Of a stretch of 35,746 bases of DNA, positions 17,258 to 23,956 are shown piece after piece. The stretch comes from Lachnospiraceae bacterium (GTDB lineage: Bacteria; Bacillota; Clostridia; Lachnospirales; Lachnospiraceae): assembly GCA_017544835.1 (NCBI GenBank), contig JAFYDI010000083.1:1-35746 (forward strand), in the 5' to 3' direction. Both the position numbers and the translations under genes were made by a program. Every line of letters begins with the position of its first letter. Position 1 is the first letter of the stretch. Under the pieces are notes generated by a model that saw nothing but the letters and a program-made list of their open reading frames with translations, was not told where the DNA came from and made no database searches.

Positions 17258-17728
17258 CTATGGTGTCATGCTGTCTTTAAGCGATTTATAGTAGTTTCTG
17301 GAGCAATAGACAATCTTGTGACTGCCTCTGAATTCGACCTTGCTTGCTCCGGTTAAATTTCTTGTAATCGAGTAAACCATGCGAGTGTTAAGTATCGTCG
17401 ATTTGGAGACTCTCATAAAGCTCCGCGGAAGCTTTTCTTCGAGTTCATACAGTTTAAACTTCACATCAAACTCATCTTCGGCGGTATGGGCCCTTATAAT
17501 GCCGCCGTCTGTTTCAAAGAACAATACATTCTCAAGAGGGAGGAAAAACTCTGTATCGTCTTTAAAGAAGCTTATCTGTTCTCCCGTATTCGATGCTGCG
17601 GATATAAGCTTTTGAAGCTTAATGACGGATTCATCCGCCTCCCTGCATCTTATGACGACTTCACAATCATTTAGTTGTTCATCGATTTCGATTTTAACTT
17701 TAAAGTTGTTCATGGTTGTATTATACAT
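17258..17728 (-). CDS. single-domain LytTR transcriptional regulator
   Basis: The 156-residue protein (from the ATG at 17728; an ATG at 17713 is also possible) has a short N-terminal helical region and a LytTR DNA-binding domain (about 55-153) with FLPLENVLFFETDGG, SFMRVSKSTILN and the C-terminal NYYKSLKD. There is no receiver domain, as in the small LytTR proteins that sit next to membrane partners. Neither start has a strong SD. It is probably cotranscribed with the LiaF-like gene. The upstream region has CTAACAG and CTGTTAAG arms (about 17780-17808) that could be its binding site. Confidence 0.85.
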   Translation of the reverse strand: MYNTTMNNFKVKIEIDEQLNDCEVVIRCREADESVIKLQKLISAASNTGEQISFFKDDTEFFLPLENVLFFETDGGIIRAHTAEDEFDVKFKLYELEEKLPRSFMRVSKSTILNTRMVYSITRNLTGASKVEFRGSHKIVYCSRNYYKSLKDSMTP

Positions 17729-17924
17729 GACGAGTCCCGATTTTAAAGGCTTTTTGACTAAGAGGTAAAAATTCACACCTAACAGGTACAAAAGTTGTCT
17801 GTTAAGTGTTTTCCTTCCTTGACGGACAGATGCCTTTGTGGGAAAATAAGTTGCAAGACGGTATATACCTTTTTGCGAAAGGTTGTATCGTTTATTTTTA
17901 TTTCTACGGAGAGGAGTTCTTTTT

Positions 17925-19349
17925 ATGGAAAAGTTTTTCAAGCTTAAGGAAAACAACACCACCGTAAGGACCGAAATCATCGCGGGCCTTACAACGTTCA
18001 TGACAATGGCTTACATCATTGCTCTTAACCCAAACCTCTTAACAGGCTTCGGTTCCGAGGGCGGTAACCTTTGGAATGGCGTATTTCTTGCTACCTGTAT
18101 TGCTTCCGCAATCGGTACAATCTTCATGGGCTTAGTTGCCAACAAGCCCTTTGCAATGGCACCCGGTATGGGACTTAACAGTTTCTTTGCCGTTGTAGTG
18201 ACCAATATTGTTGCCATCACCGGACTTAGCTATCTTCAGTCCTTCAGAGCGGCACTTTGCATCATCTTAATCGAAGGTATTGTATTCATCATTCTTTCGG
18301 TTCTTAATGTAAGAGAAAAAATCGTTGAGGCTATTCCGCTTCCCATAAGACTCGGAATCGGACCCGCAATCGGTATGATGCTTATGAATATCGGATTTGG
18401 TTCCAACGTAGGCGTATACGGTGAAAGCGGCGAAGCTTCTTATGTTATGCGTGACTTCTTCGGCGCCCTTACCGCTAAGTCGGCCAAGGATTCCATGGGC
18501 GGTGCATTCCCCGTAATGGTTCTTACCGTTATTACCATTTTCTTTGGCTTATTCCTTATCATTGGTTTGGAGCACAAGAAAGTTAAAGGTGCGGTACTCT
18601 TTGGTATGCTCGGCGCTTCGGTTTTGTACTGGGCAGGCGAGGCATTAGTTCTTAAGGTTAATCCTTTCGAGAGCCTTAAGACAGCTTCGTTCCTTCCTCC
18701 TTTTGCCGACATGGCAGAGACCACGCTTTTCAAGCTTGATTTTGCGACCTTTGTAAGCATCGGATGGGTTACCATTACTACCTTGGTGGTTACCTTCTGT
18801 ATCATCGATATGTTCGATACCATCGGAACTTTGGTAGGTACCGCAAGCCGTGCAGGTATGCTTGACAAGGACGGCAACATGCCCAAGATGCGCGAAGCTC
18901 TTTTATCCGACGCTGTCGGCACCGTAGCAGGTTCCCTTACCGGTACCTCTACCGTTACCACCTTCGTTGAGTCGGCTTCCGGCGTTGAAGCAGGCGGACG
19001 TACCGGTCTTACAGCCGTAACCACCGGTATCATGTTCCTTCTTTGCATGTTCATTGCGCCCATCGCAGGCATCATCCCCGCAGCGGCTACATCCTCCGCA
19101 CTTATTTACGTAGGATTCTTAATGCTTGCCAACTTAAAAGAAATCGACTTCAAAGATCCCGCGCAGCTTATTCCCGTAGCTATCATGCTCATCGCAATGC
19201 CCATCTCCAGCTCTATCGGCCACGGCATCGGCCTTGCGCTTATCAGCTACTCCTTCATTAAGATCTGCACCGGTAAGGCCAAGGACGTATCAATTCTTAC
19301 CTATGTGCTTTCAATACTGTTTATTGTTAAGTTCTTCGTAGCTTTATAA
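17925..19349 (+). CDS. NCS2-family purine permease (AzgA type)
   Basis: The 474-residue protein has 12 to 14 membrane helices. The first helix region RTEIIAGLTTFMTMAYIIAL (about 15-34) and the pair GTLVGTASRAGMLD and GTSTVTTFVESASGVEAGGR (about 305-350) are signatures of AzgA/PbuG-like guanine-hypoxanthine importers, as opposed to UraA-like ones. It is the only plus-strand gene in the left half and stands alone, with the SD GGAGAGGAG and a terminator right after the stop. I searched the leader for a purine riboswitch core and did not find one. The substrate is inferred from the subfamily. Confidence 0.93.
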   Translation: MEKFFKLKENNTTVRTEIIAGLTTFMTMAYIIALNPNLLTGFGSEGGNLWNGVFLATCIASAIGTIFMGLVANKPFAMAPGMGLNSFFAVVVTNIVAITGLSYLQSFRAALCIILIEGIVFIILSVLNVREKIVEAIPLPIRLGIGPAIGMMLMNIGFGSNVGVYGESGEASYVMRDFFGALTAKSAKDSMGGAFPVMVLTVITIFFGLFLIIGLEHKKVKGAVLFGMLGASVLYWAGEALVLKVNPFESLKTASFLPPFADMAETTLFKLDFATFVSIGWVTITTLVVTFCIIDMFDTIGTLVGTASRAGMLDKDGNMPKMREALLSDAVGTVAGSLTGTSTVTTFVESASGVEAGGRTGLTAVTTGIMFLLCMFIAPIAGIIPAAATSSALIYVGFLMLANLKEIDFKDPAQLIPVAIMLIAMPISSSIGHGIGLALISYSFIKICTGKAKDVSILTYVLSILFIVKFFVAL

Positions 19350-19363
19350 TTTATTGCATAGTT

Positions 19364-19402
19364 AAAGCCGTCGCGGCGTGTGCTGCGGCGGCTTTTTTCT
19401 TT
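19364..19402 (+). terminator. intrinsic terminator of the NCS2 permease gene
   Basis: An 11-bp stem AAAGCCGTCGC/GCGGCGGCTTT with one wobble pair, followed by a T-rich run, about 15 bases after the stop. Confidence 0.9.
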
Positions 19403-19433
19403 TTGTCCCAATACGCAAAAATCATATGACTTG

Positions 19434-19633
19434 GGAGCAATAACGTTGATTTAAGTCCTTTTATTGCTCCTGATTTTCTCAATATCAAAAAATATAGTGA
19501 ATTGGGAGTAGTTTTTGCTAAAACTACTCCCAAACTAAATGTTTTTCCAATATAGGGACAAATTATCTTCCGCTTAAGCCCCAAAAATCTCTAAATGCTC
19601 CCAATTTAGGTTCTTTTTAGCTATAGGGAGTAT
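19434..19633. repeat. cluster of three dyads with a shared GGGAG/CTCCC core
   Basis: Three inverted repeats lie between convergent genes. Dyad 1: GGAGCAATAA (19434-19443) with TTATTGCTCC (19461-19470). Dyad 2: a perfect 14-bp stem TTGGGAGTAGTTTT (19502-19515) with its complement at 19520-19533, loop TGCT. Dyad 3: ATGCTCCC (19595-19602) with GGGAGTAT (19626-19633). TTTGTCCC (about 19403) and GGGACAAA (about 19555) also match across 150 bp. No protein-coding signal is seen here; the 77-codon frame on the minus strand runs through the hairpins and the permease terminator. Confidence 0.65.
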
Positions 19634-19638
19634 TGGCA

Positions 19639-21255
19639 TCAGAAATTAAAAAGGTCTGATTCCAATAAGTACTCTATATTTGTGTCGCCCTTGGAAAAGA
19701 AGCCTACGGCTGCAGAATCGTCATTGAAAAAAAGGTATTTGTCGGTTCCTGCATAATACTTCCTTATTTCAACGTGCAGGTGCGGACCGGTAGACCTTCC
19801 TGTGTTACCGCTCGTTGCAACCACATCTCCCGCTTTAACGCTGTCGCCTTCTTTCACCGATATATCTTTCAGGTGGTAGTAATGATATGTGGTATCATCA
19901 TCTATACGAATTATCAGGAAGTTACCGGCCTGCCAATCATAACCGGCCGACTCTACAGTGCCATCACACATTGCGTGGATGTCGGTTCCTTCGGGAATTG
20001 CAATATCGTAACCCCCATGTACTATCACTTCGTCTTCGAACCTTCGCTCTTTGGGAGTGTCGGCTATATGTCCGGACTCATCATAAGCTATCGGGCGGTA
20101 GTATTTCCTGTCATCCGAAATGTTCATGGTAAGTTCGGAATCCTGCTTTGTCACAATTTTCTCTTCGCCCGTGGCAGGTTCTTCTGTTTGTGGTTCCTGA
20201 ACCACTGCTTCATCAGCGGAGACATCTTCAGCGACAATTTCTTTGACTGTTTCATCATTCTCCGAAACCACCTCAGCACCACTGACATCACGCCCTTCAG
20301 CCTGTGCGTTAGGCGCTATCACAAAGCATATCACCAGAATCGCCGCAAGCAGTATCACGCCTGCGATTGTGGATATAATACCCTTCTTTTTAAATGTCAT
20401 AATGTTCTTCACCCTCCGTTTTGTATCGGTTTCTCCGAAGGCTGTGGGGGCAAGACTTACGAAGCGTGACTCGGTGGAGTAATAAAGAAGCCATCTCGAA
20501 TACTCCTCGCGCTTCTCTAATCCGGCGCGGCGAATTACCGCTTCGTCGCAGCTAAGCTCCATATCGAGGTTAAAGAGTTTGAACGCTACCCATGCAAGGG
20601 GGTTAACCCAGTAAGCCGCAAGAATCAGGAAAGCAATCAGCTTAAAATACACGTCTCCGCGCCTGATGTGGGTCTTCTCGTGTTCTATCACAAAGCGCAT
20701 CGCATTTACGTCGCAGTCCGATGGTACATACACTCTCGGTTTAAGGAAGCCAAACGCGATGGGCGACTCTATGTAGTCGCAGCGATATAATCCCGACCCT
20801 TCTGCAAAAGAAACCGCGGTCGCTTTCTTAACCTTAATGAAATTAGCTATGCCGTAGGCTACCATCGCAAGAATACCCACTGCCCAGATTCCAAACAGAA
20901 CTCCCGGCAGGATATCCCTTGCAGTAAGCGCAGCCTTAACCGGCGCATCATATTTACTATCTGCAGTACCAAACTCAAATACATACTTCTGCCCCGCAGC
21001 CACAGCGGAATTAATTGTTTCGCTTACATCCGTCTCAAAATGCGTAGTCTTAATCTTTGGAAGCTTAATACGAAGGCCTATGTCAAAAAGTGCCCTCACA
21101 CCGAGGCATGCCCACAAAAGGTAGGAATATCGCTTCGGAAACTTCTTAAGAAGCAGGCGTCCCAAAATAATCGCAACTATTACTACAGACAGCGATATGT
21201 TCTTTTGCGCAAAGCTTATGAAAATCTTTGAAACAGTATTTAATATCCCTGTCAT
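19639..21255 (-). CDS. M56 (BlaR1-type) sensor fused to an M23 peptidase domain
   Basis: The 538-residue protein has an N-terminal BlaR1/MecR1-type membrane metalloprotease: helices in residues 1-130, zinc motif HEKTH at about 185 followed by YWVNPLAWVAF and LSCDEAV. A membrane helix (about 290-315) is followed by an acidic linker, then a C-terminal LytM/M23 domain outside the cell with HGGYDIAIPEGT and GPHLHVEIRKYY (about 410-515), the metal-binding H-D and HxH pattern. The usual penicillin-binding sensor domain is replaced by M23. The upstream blaI gene ends one base before this ATG. SD AAGGAGAA. The pair should respond to a peptidoglycan-related cue (inferred). Confidence 0.9.
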   Translation of the reverse strand: MTGILNTVSKIFISFAQKNISLSVVIVAIILGRLLLKKFPKRYSYLLWACLGVRALFDIGLRIKLPKIKTTHFETDVSETINSAVAAGQKYVFEFGTADSKYDAPVKAALTARDILPGVLFGIWAVGILAMVAYGIANFIKVKKATAVSFAEGSGLYRCDYIESPIAFGFLKPRVYVPSDCDVNAMRFVIEHEKTHIRRGDVYFKLIAFLILAAYWVNPLAWVAFKLFNLDMELSCDEAVIRRAGLEKREEYSRWLLYYSTESRFVSLAPTAFGETDTKRRVKNIMTFKKKGIISTIAGVILLAAILVICFVIAPNAQAEGRDVSGAEVVSENDETVKEIVAEDVSADEAVVQEPQTEEPATGEEKIVTKQDSELTMNISDDRKYYRPIAYDESGHIADTPKERRFEDEVIVHGGYDIAIPEGTDIHAMCDGTVESAGYDWQAGNFLIIRIDDDTTYHYYHLKDISVKEGDSVKAGDVVATSGNTGRSTGPHLHVEIRKYYAGTDKYLFFNDDSAAVGFFSKGDTNIEYLLESDLFNF

Positions 21256-21256
21256 C

Positions 21257-21619
21257 TCACTTCTCCTTGTACTCATCTATGAGCTTCTTAAGCTCCAGCG
21301 CTTCCTCTTCGGAAATCTTCTTGCCGCCGTAAAAGGCCGCGAACATGTCAAAGAAAGAGCCCCCAAAAGTCTTGTCCACAAAGTCAACCGTCGCTTCTTT
21401 CTCAGCCTGATCCCTGCCGATAAGCACGGTAATCGTGGCATTGTTATTCTCAATATAACCTTTCTCCGCCATCTTCTTAATCATGGTGTATGTTGTGGAT
21501 TTCTTCCATCCAAACGCCTTATCGCACAGCTCTACGAGCCTTCCCGAATTCACCGGCGCATTCTCCCATATCACCTGCATAAATCTGTATTCGCCTTCAA
21601 ACAGCTTCTCATGTTCCAT
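21257..21619 (-). CDS. BlaI/MecI-family transcriptional repressor
   Basis: The 120-residue protein has the BlaI winged helix (residues 8-75, including FMQVIWENAPVNSGRLVE and GWKKSTTYTMIKKMAEKGYI) and a C-terminal dimerisation helix region ending LKKLIDEYKEK. Repressors of this family are inactivated by proteolysis triggered by the partner M56 sensor, which is encoded next, one base after the stop. Two operator-like dyads at 21656-21698 sit just upstream, so it probably represses its own operon. Confidence 0.93.
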   Translation of the reverse strand: MEHEKLFEGEYRFMQVIWENAPVNSGRLVELCDKAFGWKKSTTYTMIKKMAEKGYIENNNATITVLIGRDQAEKEATVDFVDKTFGGSFFDMFAAFYGGKKISEEEALELKKLIDEYKEK

Positions 21620-21655
21620 AACTCTTTATCTGCGGCTTGCGCAGCCTCCTATATT

Positions 21656-21698
21656 GGTCTATTGCAATCGACTTATTGTTAGTCTACTCCGATAGACC
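21656..21698. promoter_or_regulatory. two BlaI-type operator dyads
   Basis: GGTCTATTGCAATCGACT (21656-21673) and AGTCTACTCCGATAGACC (21681-21698) share the pattern GTCTA-6-TMGAC, centres 25 bp apart. They lie 37 to 80 bp upstream of blaI. Family practice and position support autoregulation; the binding is inferred. Confidence 0.6.
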
Positions 21699-21747
21699 TG
21701 TTTTGTCAAGGCTCTCAATTCTTAAGATTTAATGGCTACCACTACTA

Positions 21748-21858
21748 CACACATTTTGTGGAATACCAAAATGTGTGCGGAACTCTTCGCGTGTCGAGCA
21801 TTTTAAAACTAATGCTCGACATCATGAACCTACAATACAGGTTCATGATTCCTAATAA
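21748..21858. repeat. three-hairpin structured repeat, copy B
   Basis: Plus orientation: hairpin 1 arms 21748-21757 and 21768-21777 (10 perfect pairs), loop GTGGAATACC; linker CGGAAC; hairpin 2 arms 21792-21802 and 21811-21821 (11 pairs), loop TTAAAACT; hairpin 3 arms 21821-21831 and 21839-21849 (11 pairs; the end base is shared with hairpin 2), loop ACAATAC; tail ATTCCTAATA. It matches copy A at 6094-6205 in loops, linker, tail and spacing but not in stem sequence. It lies beyond the terminator of the gene at 21917-22411, so it is not simply that gene's 3' end. Confidence 0.85.
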
Positions 21859-21859
21859 T

Positions 21860-21888
21860 AAAAAAACCACCACCGGCGTCGCCGGTGG
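21860..21888 (-). terminator. terminator of the DUF6935-like gene
   Basis: Perfect 8-bp stem CCACCGGC/GCCGGTGG with a 3-nt loop, followed on the minus strand by TGG and seven T. Confidence 0.88.
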
Positions 21889-21916
21889 CAGTAATCCCTT
21901 TTACACAAGCGAAAAG

Positions 21917-22411
21917 CTAGGACCATGGGTCTTCTTTCGCCGGTGTTTTCACACTCATAAGAATACCTGAGTACTCGTAGATGAACCAGTCATTTCCCTT
22001 TGACCTGAAAGTTGCATAGCGGGGATTGTCGAATCCCTCCTGCTTAACGAATACTCGCCTAAAATTGTCACCCCCCGCATATTGCGGAGCAGGGTCCTCT
22101 TTCGTAACAATTGTAAGAGGAGTTGACGGTGTATAGTTATTGGAAGGCGTAGCCCCATTTAAATACACCATCGGAAGATATTTTTTGTCAGACAGTCTTT
22201 CTCTTAAAAAGCTTACATCCATCGGTGAGAGCGGAACCGGACCTCGTAAGATGTTAATACACTCTTTGCCGGCTTCTTCGTCCTGTACAAAAATCTCGAG
22301 GGCTACAATGAACATCGCAAAGGTGTTATGAGCGTCCTTCAAGTCTAAATACGGGCACGTTTTGAATTCTTCAACCGTGGAGGGCAGCTTGTCAAAAGTA
22401 TACGCTGACAT
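21917..22411 (-). CDS. small soluble protein of unknown function (DUF6935-like)
   Basis: A 164-residue protein without signal peptide or membrane segments, starting MSAYTFDKLPSTVEEFK. The C-terminal half is rich in aromatic residues and beta-type segments (DNFRRVFVKQEGFDNPRY, GNDWFIYEYSGILMSVKTP). I associate this with a Lachnospiraceae family that I recall as DUF6935, with no known function; this is memory, not a search. The SD (GGGAGG) is good. It stands alone between the structured repeat and the nicotinamidase-like gene. Confidence 0.7.
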   Translation of the reverse strand: MSAYTFDKLPSTVEEFKTCPYLDLKDAHNTFAMFIVALEIFVQDEEAGKECINILRGPVPLSPMDVSFLRERLSDKKYLPMVYLNGATPSNNYTPSTPLTIVTKEDPAPQYAGGDNFRRVFVKQEGFDNPRYATFRSKGNDWFIYEYSGILMSVKTPAKEDPWS

Positions 22412-22498
22412 ATATTACCTCCCATTTACACATTTCGTGGATAAATAGTAACAGAAGGCATGTAACTTAACACTACCCGTTTAGGTAGTTTTTTCCAT

Positions 22499-23035
22499 TT
22501 AGTTTAAATTAATTACCTCAACCTGGCACATTTTCATGGCTTCAAGAGCATTTAAATGGCTTTCAACCGTAATTCCCGCGCAGCATGAAGCATCAACCTT
22601 CACGTGAGTATTGGGCAAGAACGCGCGCACAATCATGGCGTTGGAGATTACGCAGATGTCGGTGCATACTCCCACCAGTTCAACCTCATCGTATGCGGCG
22701 GTTTCTTTTAACGTTTCGCCCAAAGAAACACTGCCGAAAACAGGCTTGTCAACGATTACGACACCGTTCTTTTCGGAAAGTGCTTTAAGTTCGGGCACAA
22801 TCTCCCACCCTGCGGTATCCTTGATGCAGTGCGGAACAGGCAGATTCTTGCCTTCCTCCGTGGACATGTAATTGTCATAATGCGTATCTCTTGTAAAATA
22901 AACATCTGCGCCGCTATTTAGTGCAGCTTCAACCTTCTTAGCTATAGCAGGAATTACCTTTACCGCTTCTTCATTGGCAAGTGCCCCTGTTGTAAAGTCC
23001 ACCTGCATATCCACTACTACCAATGCTTTTCTCAT
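22499..23035 (-). CDS. nicotinamidase-type cysteine hydrolase (isochorismatase superfamily)
   Basis: The 178-residue protein has the catalytic triad of nicotinamidases: D9 in VVVDMQVDF, K97 in IVDKPVFGS and C128 in GVCTDICVISNA. It also has a metal-site pattern, D50, H52 and H69. It probably converts nicotinamide to nicotinate for NAD salvage, though related enzymes act on other amides. I chose the ATG at 23035, with TGGAGG directly upstream; an ATG at 23047 has a weaker site. Two CTCTCTTTAT repeats (23095-23124) lie in its leader. The next gene upstream is divergent. Confidence 0.88.
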   Translation of the reverse strand: MRKALVVVDMQVDFTTGALANEEAVKVIPAIAKKVEAALNSGADVYFTRDTHYDNYMSTEEGKNLPVPHCIKDTAGWEIVPELKALSEKNGVVIVDKPVFGSVSLGETLKETAAYDEVELVGVCTDICVISNAMIVRAFLPNTHVKVDASCCAGITVESHLNALEAMKMCQVEVINLN

Positions 23036-23094
23036 ATAAACCTCCATAATCTCCTTAATAAATCTATTATATAGCAGACATAAAAAGAAAGCGA

Positions 23095-23124
23095 CTCTCT
23101 TTATGGGAACCGCCCTCTCTTTAT
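23095..23124. repeat. 10-bp direct repeat in the nicotinamidase leader
   Basis: CTCTCTTTAT occurs at 23095-23104 and again at 23115-23124, exactly 20 bp apart (about two helical turns). On the minus strand these follow a possible -10, TATACT (23125-23130). A regulator site is a possibility; nothing identifies the protein. Confidence 0.45.
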
Positions 23125-23164
23125 AGTATATTGGCATTTGTAAATTGGTAACCGTAAGTATTTT

Positions 23165-23351
23165 GAGAACTTGGGTTGCGACATGTGTCGCAACCGTAAT
23201 GAAGTCGGGTAAAAAGGGAATAAGCCCGGCTCCTGTTCCCAAGATTGTTAGTTTGAGTTGGAAGCATGTCTGATGATCTGCCTCACTTATGCTTTTAGCA
23301 GTAAAAGCACGTTACTCCGAAGCCGGAGGGGCCTCGGAAAGGAGTTATGGG
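23165..23351 (+). ncRNA. candidate structured non-coding RNA with pseudoknot
   Basis: Seen in plus orientation: hairpin 23174-23182/23187-23195 (9 bp, GGTTGCGAC/GTCGCAACC). An H-type pseudoknot is formed by CGGG 23206-23209 with CCCG 23225-23228 and GGGAA 23216-23220 with TTCCC 23236-23240. AAGCAT pairs with ATGCTT (23262-23267/23289-23294). A 7-bp hairpin GCTTTTA/TAAAAGC lies at 23291-23308. CTCCG/CGGAG or ACTCC/GGAGT closes 23314-23345. Two stems need G-U pairs in the plus reading that would be mismatches on the other strand, which favours plus. The layout and clostridial feel suggest a known family such as the raiA motif, but I cannot confirm that. No terminator is obvious. Confidence 0.6.
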
Positions 23352-23355
23352 TTGG

Positions 23356-23411
23356 GTTAGTGTTTGCTAACTTGCATATATAAATATAGTTAGTTTCCGC
23401 TAACTTGTCAA
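23356..23411 (-). promoter_or_regulatory. near-consensus promoter with two DtxR-like operators
   Basis: On the minus strand TTGACA (23406-23411), 17 bp, TATATT (23383-23388). The 17-bp spacer is filled by the dyad GTTAG-6-CTAAC (23389-23404), and a second copy of the same dyad lies at 23356-23371 just past the start of transcription; the two are 33 bp apart (about three turns). The TTAG/CTAA half-sites resemble the DtxR box. The divergent gene at 23510 encodes a DtxR-type regulator. This layout is that of a repressed promoter. Confidence 0.7.
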
Positions 23412-23434
23412 TAGGTTTTTTTATTTCTTTTTTA

Positions 23435-23464
23435 TTGATTGTCGATGTATTGCGATGCTATACT
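23435..23464 (+). promoter_or_regulatory. promoter of the DtxR-type regulator gene
   Basis: TTGATT (23435-23440), 18 bp, TATACT (23459-23464), about 40 bp before the SD CCGGAGG and ATG at 23510. The operator at 23389-23404 lies 30 bp upstream of the -35. Confidence 0.6.
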
Positions 23465-23509
23465 GTTTTTAAGGCATTATGGGAACAAATAATCCGGAGG
23501 TTTGACAAA

Positions 23510-23866
23510 ATGCAAGAATCAGGTGAAATGTACTTAGAAACCATACTTGTTCTTTCGAAGAAGAACGCTGTTGTTCGTTCCATCGACATTTGTGAAGAAA
23601 TGGGCTACTCAAAGCCTTCGGTTTCAAGAGCAATGTCGATATTAAGAAGTGGCGGCTACATCGAAATGGATGCCAAGAACTACATTACTCTTACCGATTC
23701 CGGTCGCGCCATTGCCGAGAAGATTTACGATCGCCATAAGTGCTTGTCCGCACTATTAGAGGGCATCGGCGTAGATCCCAAGACTGCTGCCGAGGATGCG
23801 TGCAAGATTGAGCATGTAATCAGTGACAAGACCTTTAAAGCAGTCAAGAAATATTTGAAGAATTAG
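23510..23866 (+). CDS. DtxR-type metal-dependent transcriptional regulator
   Basis: The 118-residue protein has an N-terminal winged helix (residues 1-60, with DICEEMGYSKPSVSRAMSIL) and the dimerisation/metal domain (65-118) containing RHKCL and DACKIEHVIS. The CxxEH pattern equals the primary metal site of DtxR/IdeR, pointing to iron rather than manganese (MntR has ExxEH). There is no C-terminal SH3/FeoA-like domain, so it is the short form. The ATG at 23510 has CCGGAGG upstream; a frame extending to 23405 runs through the promoter and is not used. Two operator-like dyads nearby suggest autoregulation. No iron transporter gene is adjacent. Confidence 0.9.
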   Translation: MQESGEMYLETILVLSKKNAVVRSIDICEEMGYSKPSVSRAMSILRSGGYIEMDAKNYITLTDSGRAIAEKIYDRHKCLSALLEGIGVDPKTAAEDACKIEHVISDKTFKAVKKYLKN

Positions 23867-23922
23867 GATGTATTCACAGTTTTTGTGTGATACGATAGAT
23901 TTTCTTTCACGGAGGTACCGTT

Positions 23923-23955
23923 ATGGTTATGTTCTTAAGATTACGCAATATCTGA
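23923..23955 (+). CDS. candidate 10-codon leader peptide
   Basis: ATG at 23923 with a strong SD (GGAGG at 23911-23915) opens a reading frame encoding MVMFLRLRNI and a TGA. It ends just before a hairpin (23957-23988) in the leader of the kinase-GNAT gene. The SD is too good and too well spaced to be ignored, but no homologue is known to me, so translation is a prediction. Confidence 0.4.
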   Translation: MVMFLRLRNI

Positions 23956-23956
23956 T

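Noticed and set aside
17780-17924. Purine riboswitch upstream of the NCS2 permease
   Set aside because: Expected conserved core bases (the three-helix junction and loop pairs) were looked for and not found.
18440-19075. 211-codon minus-strand frame opposite the NCS2 permease
   Set aside because: Low-complexity composition typical of an antisense shadow of membrane-protein codons; the plus-strand gene has all family motifs.
19351-19584. 77-codon minus-strand frame
   Set aside because: It runs through the hairpin cluster and the permease terminator, giving a poly-K/A end; no SD.
23199-23273. 24-codon frame encoding MKSGKKGISPAPVPKIV and onward
   Set aside because: No SD and it overlaps the pseudoknot; the paired structure explains the conservation better than a peptide does.
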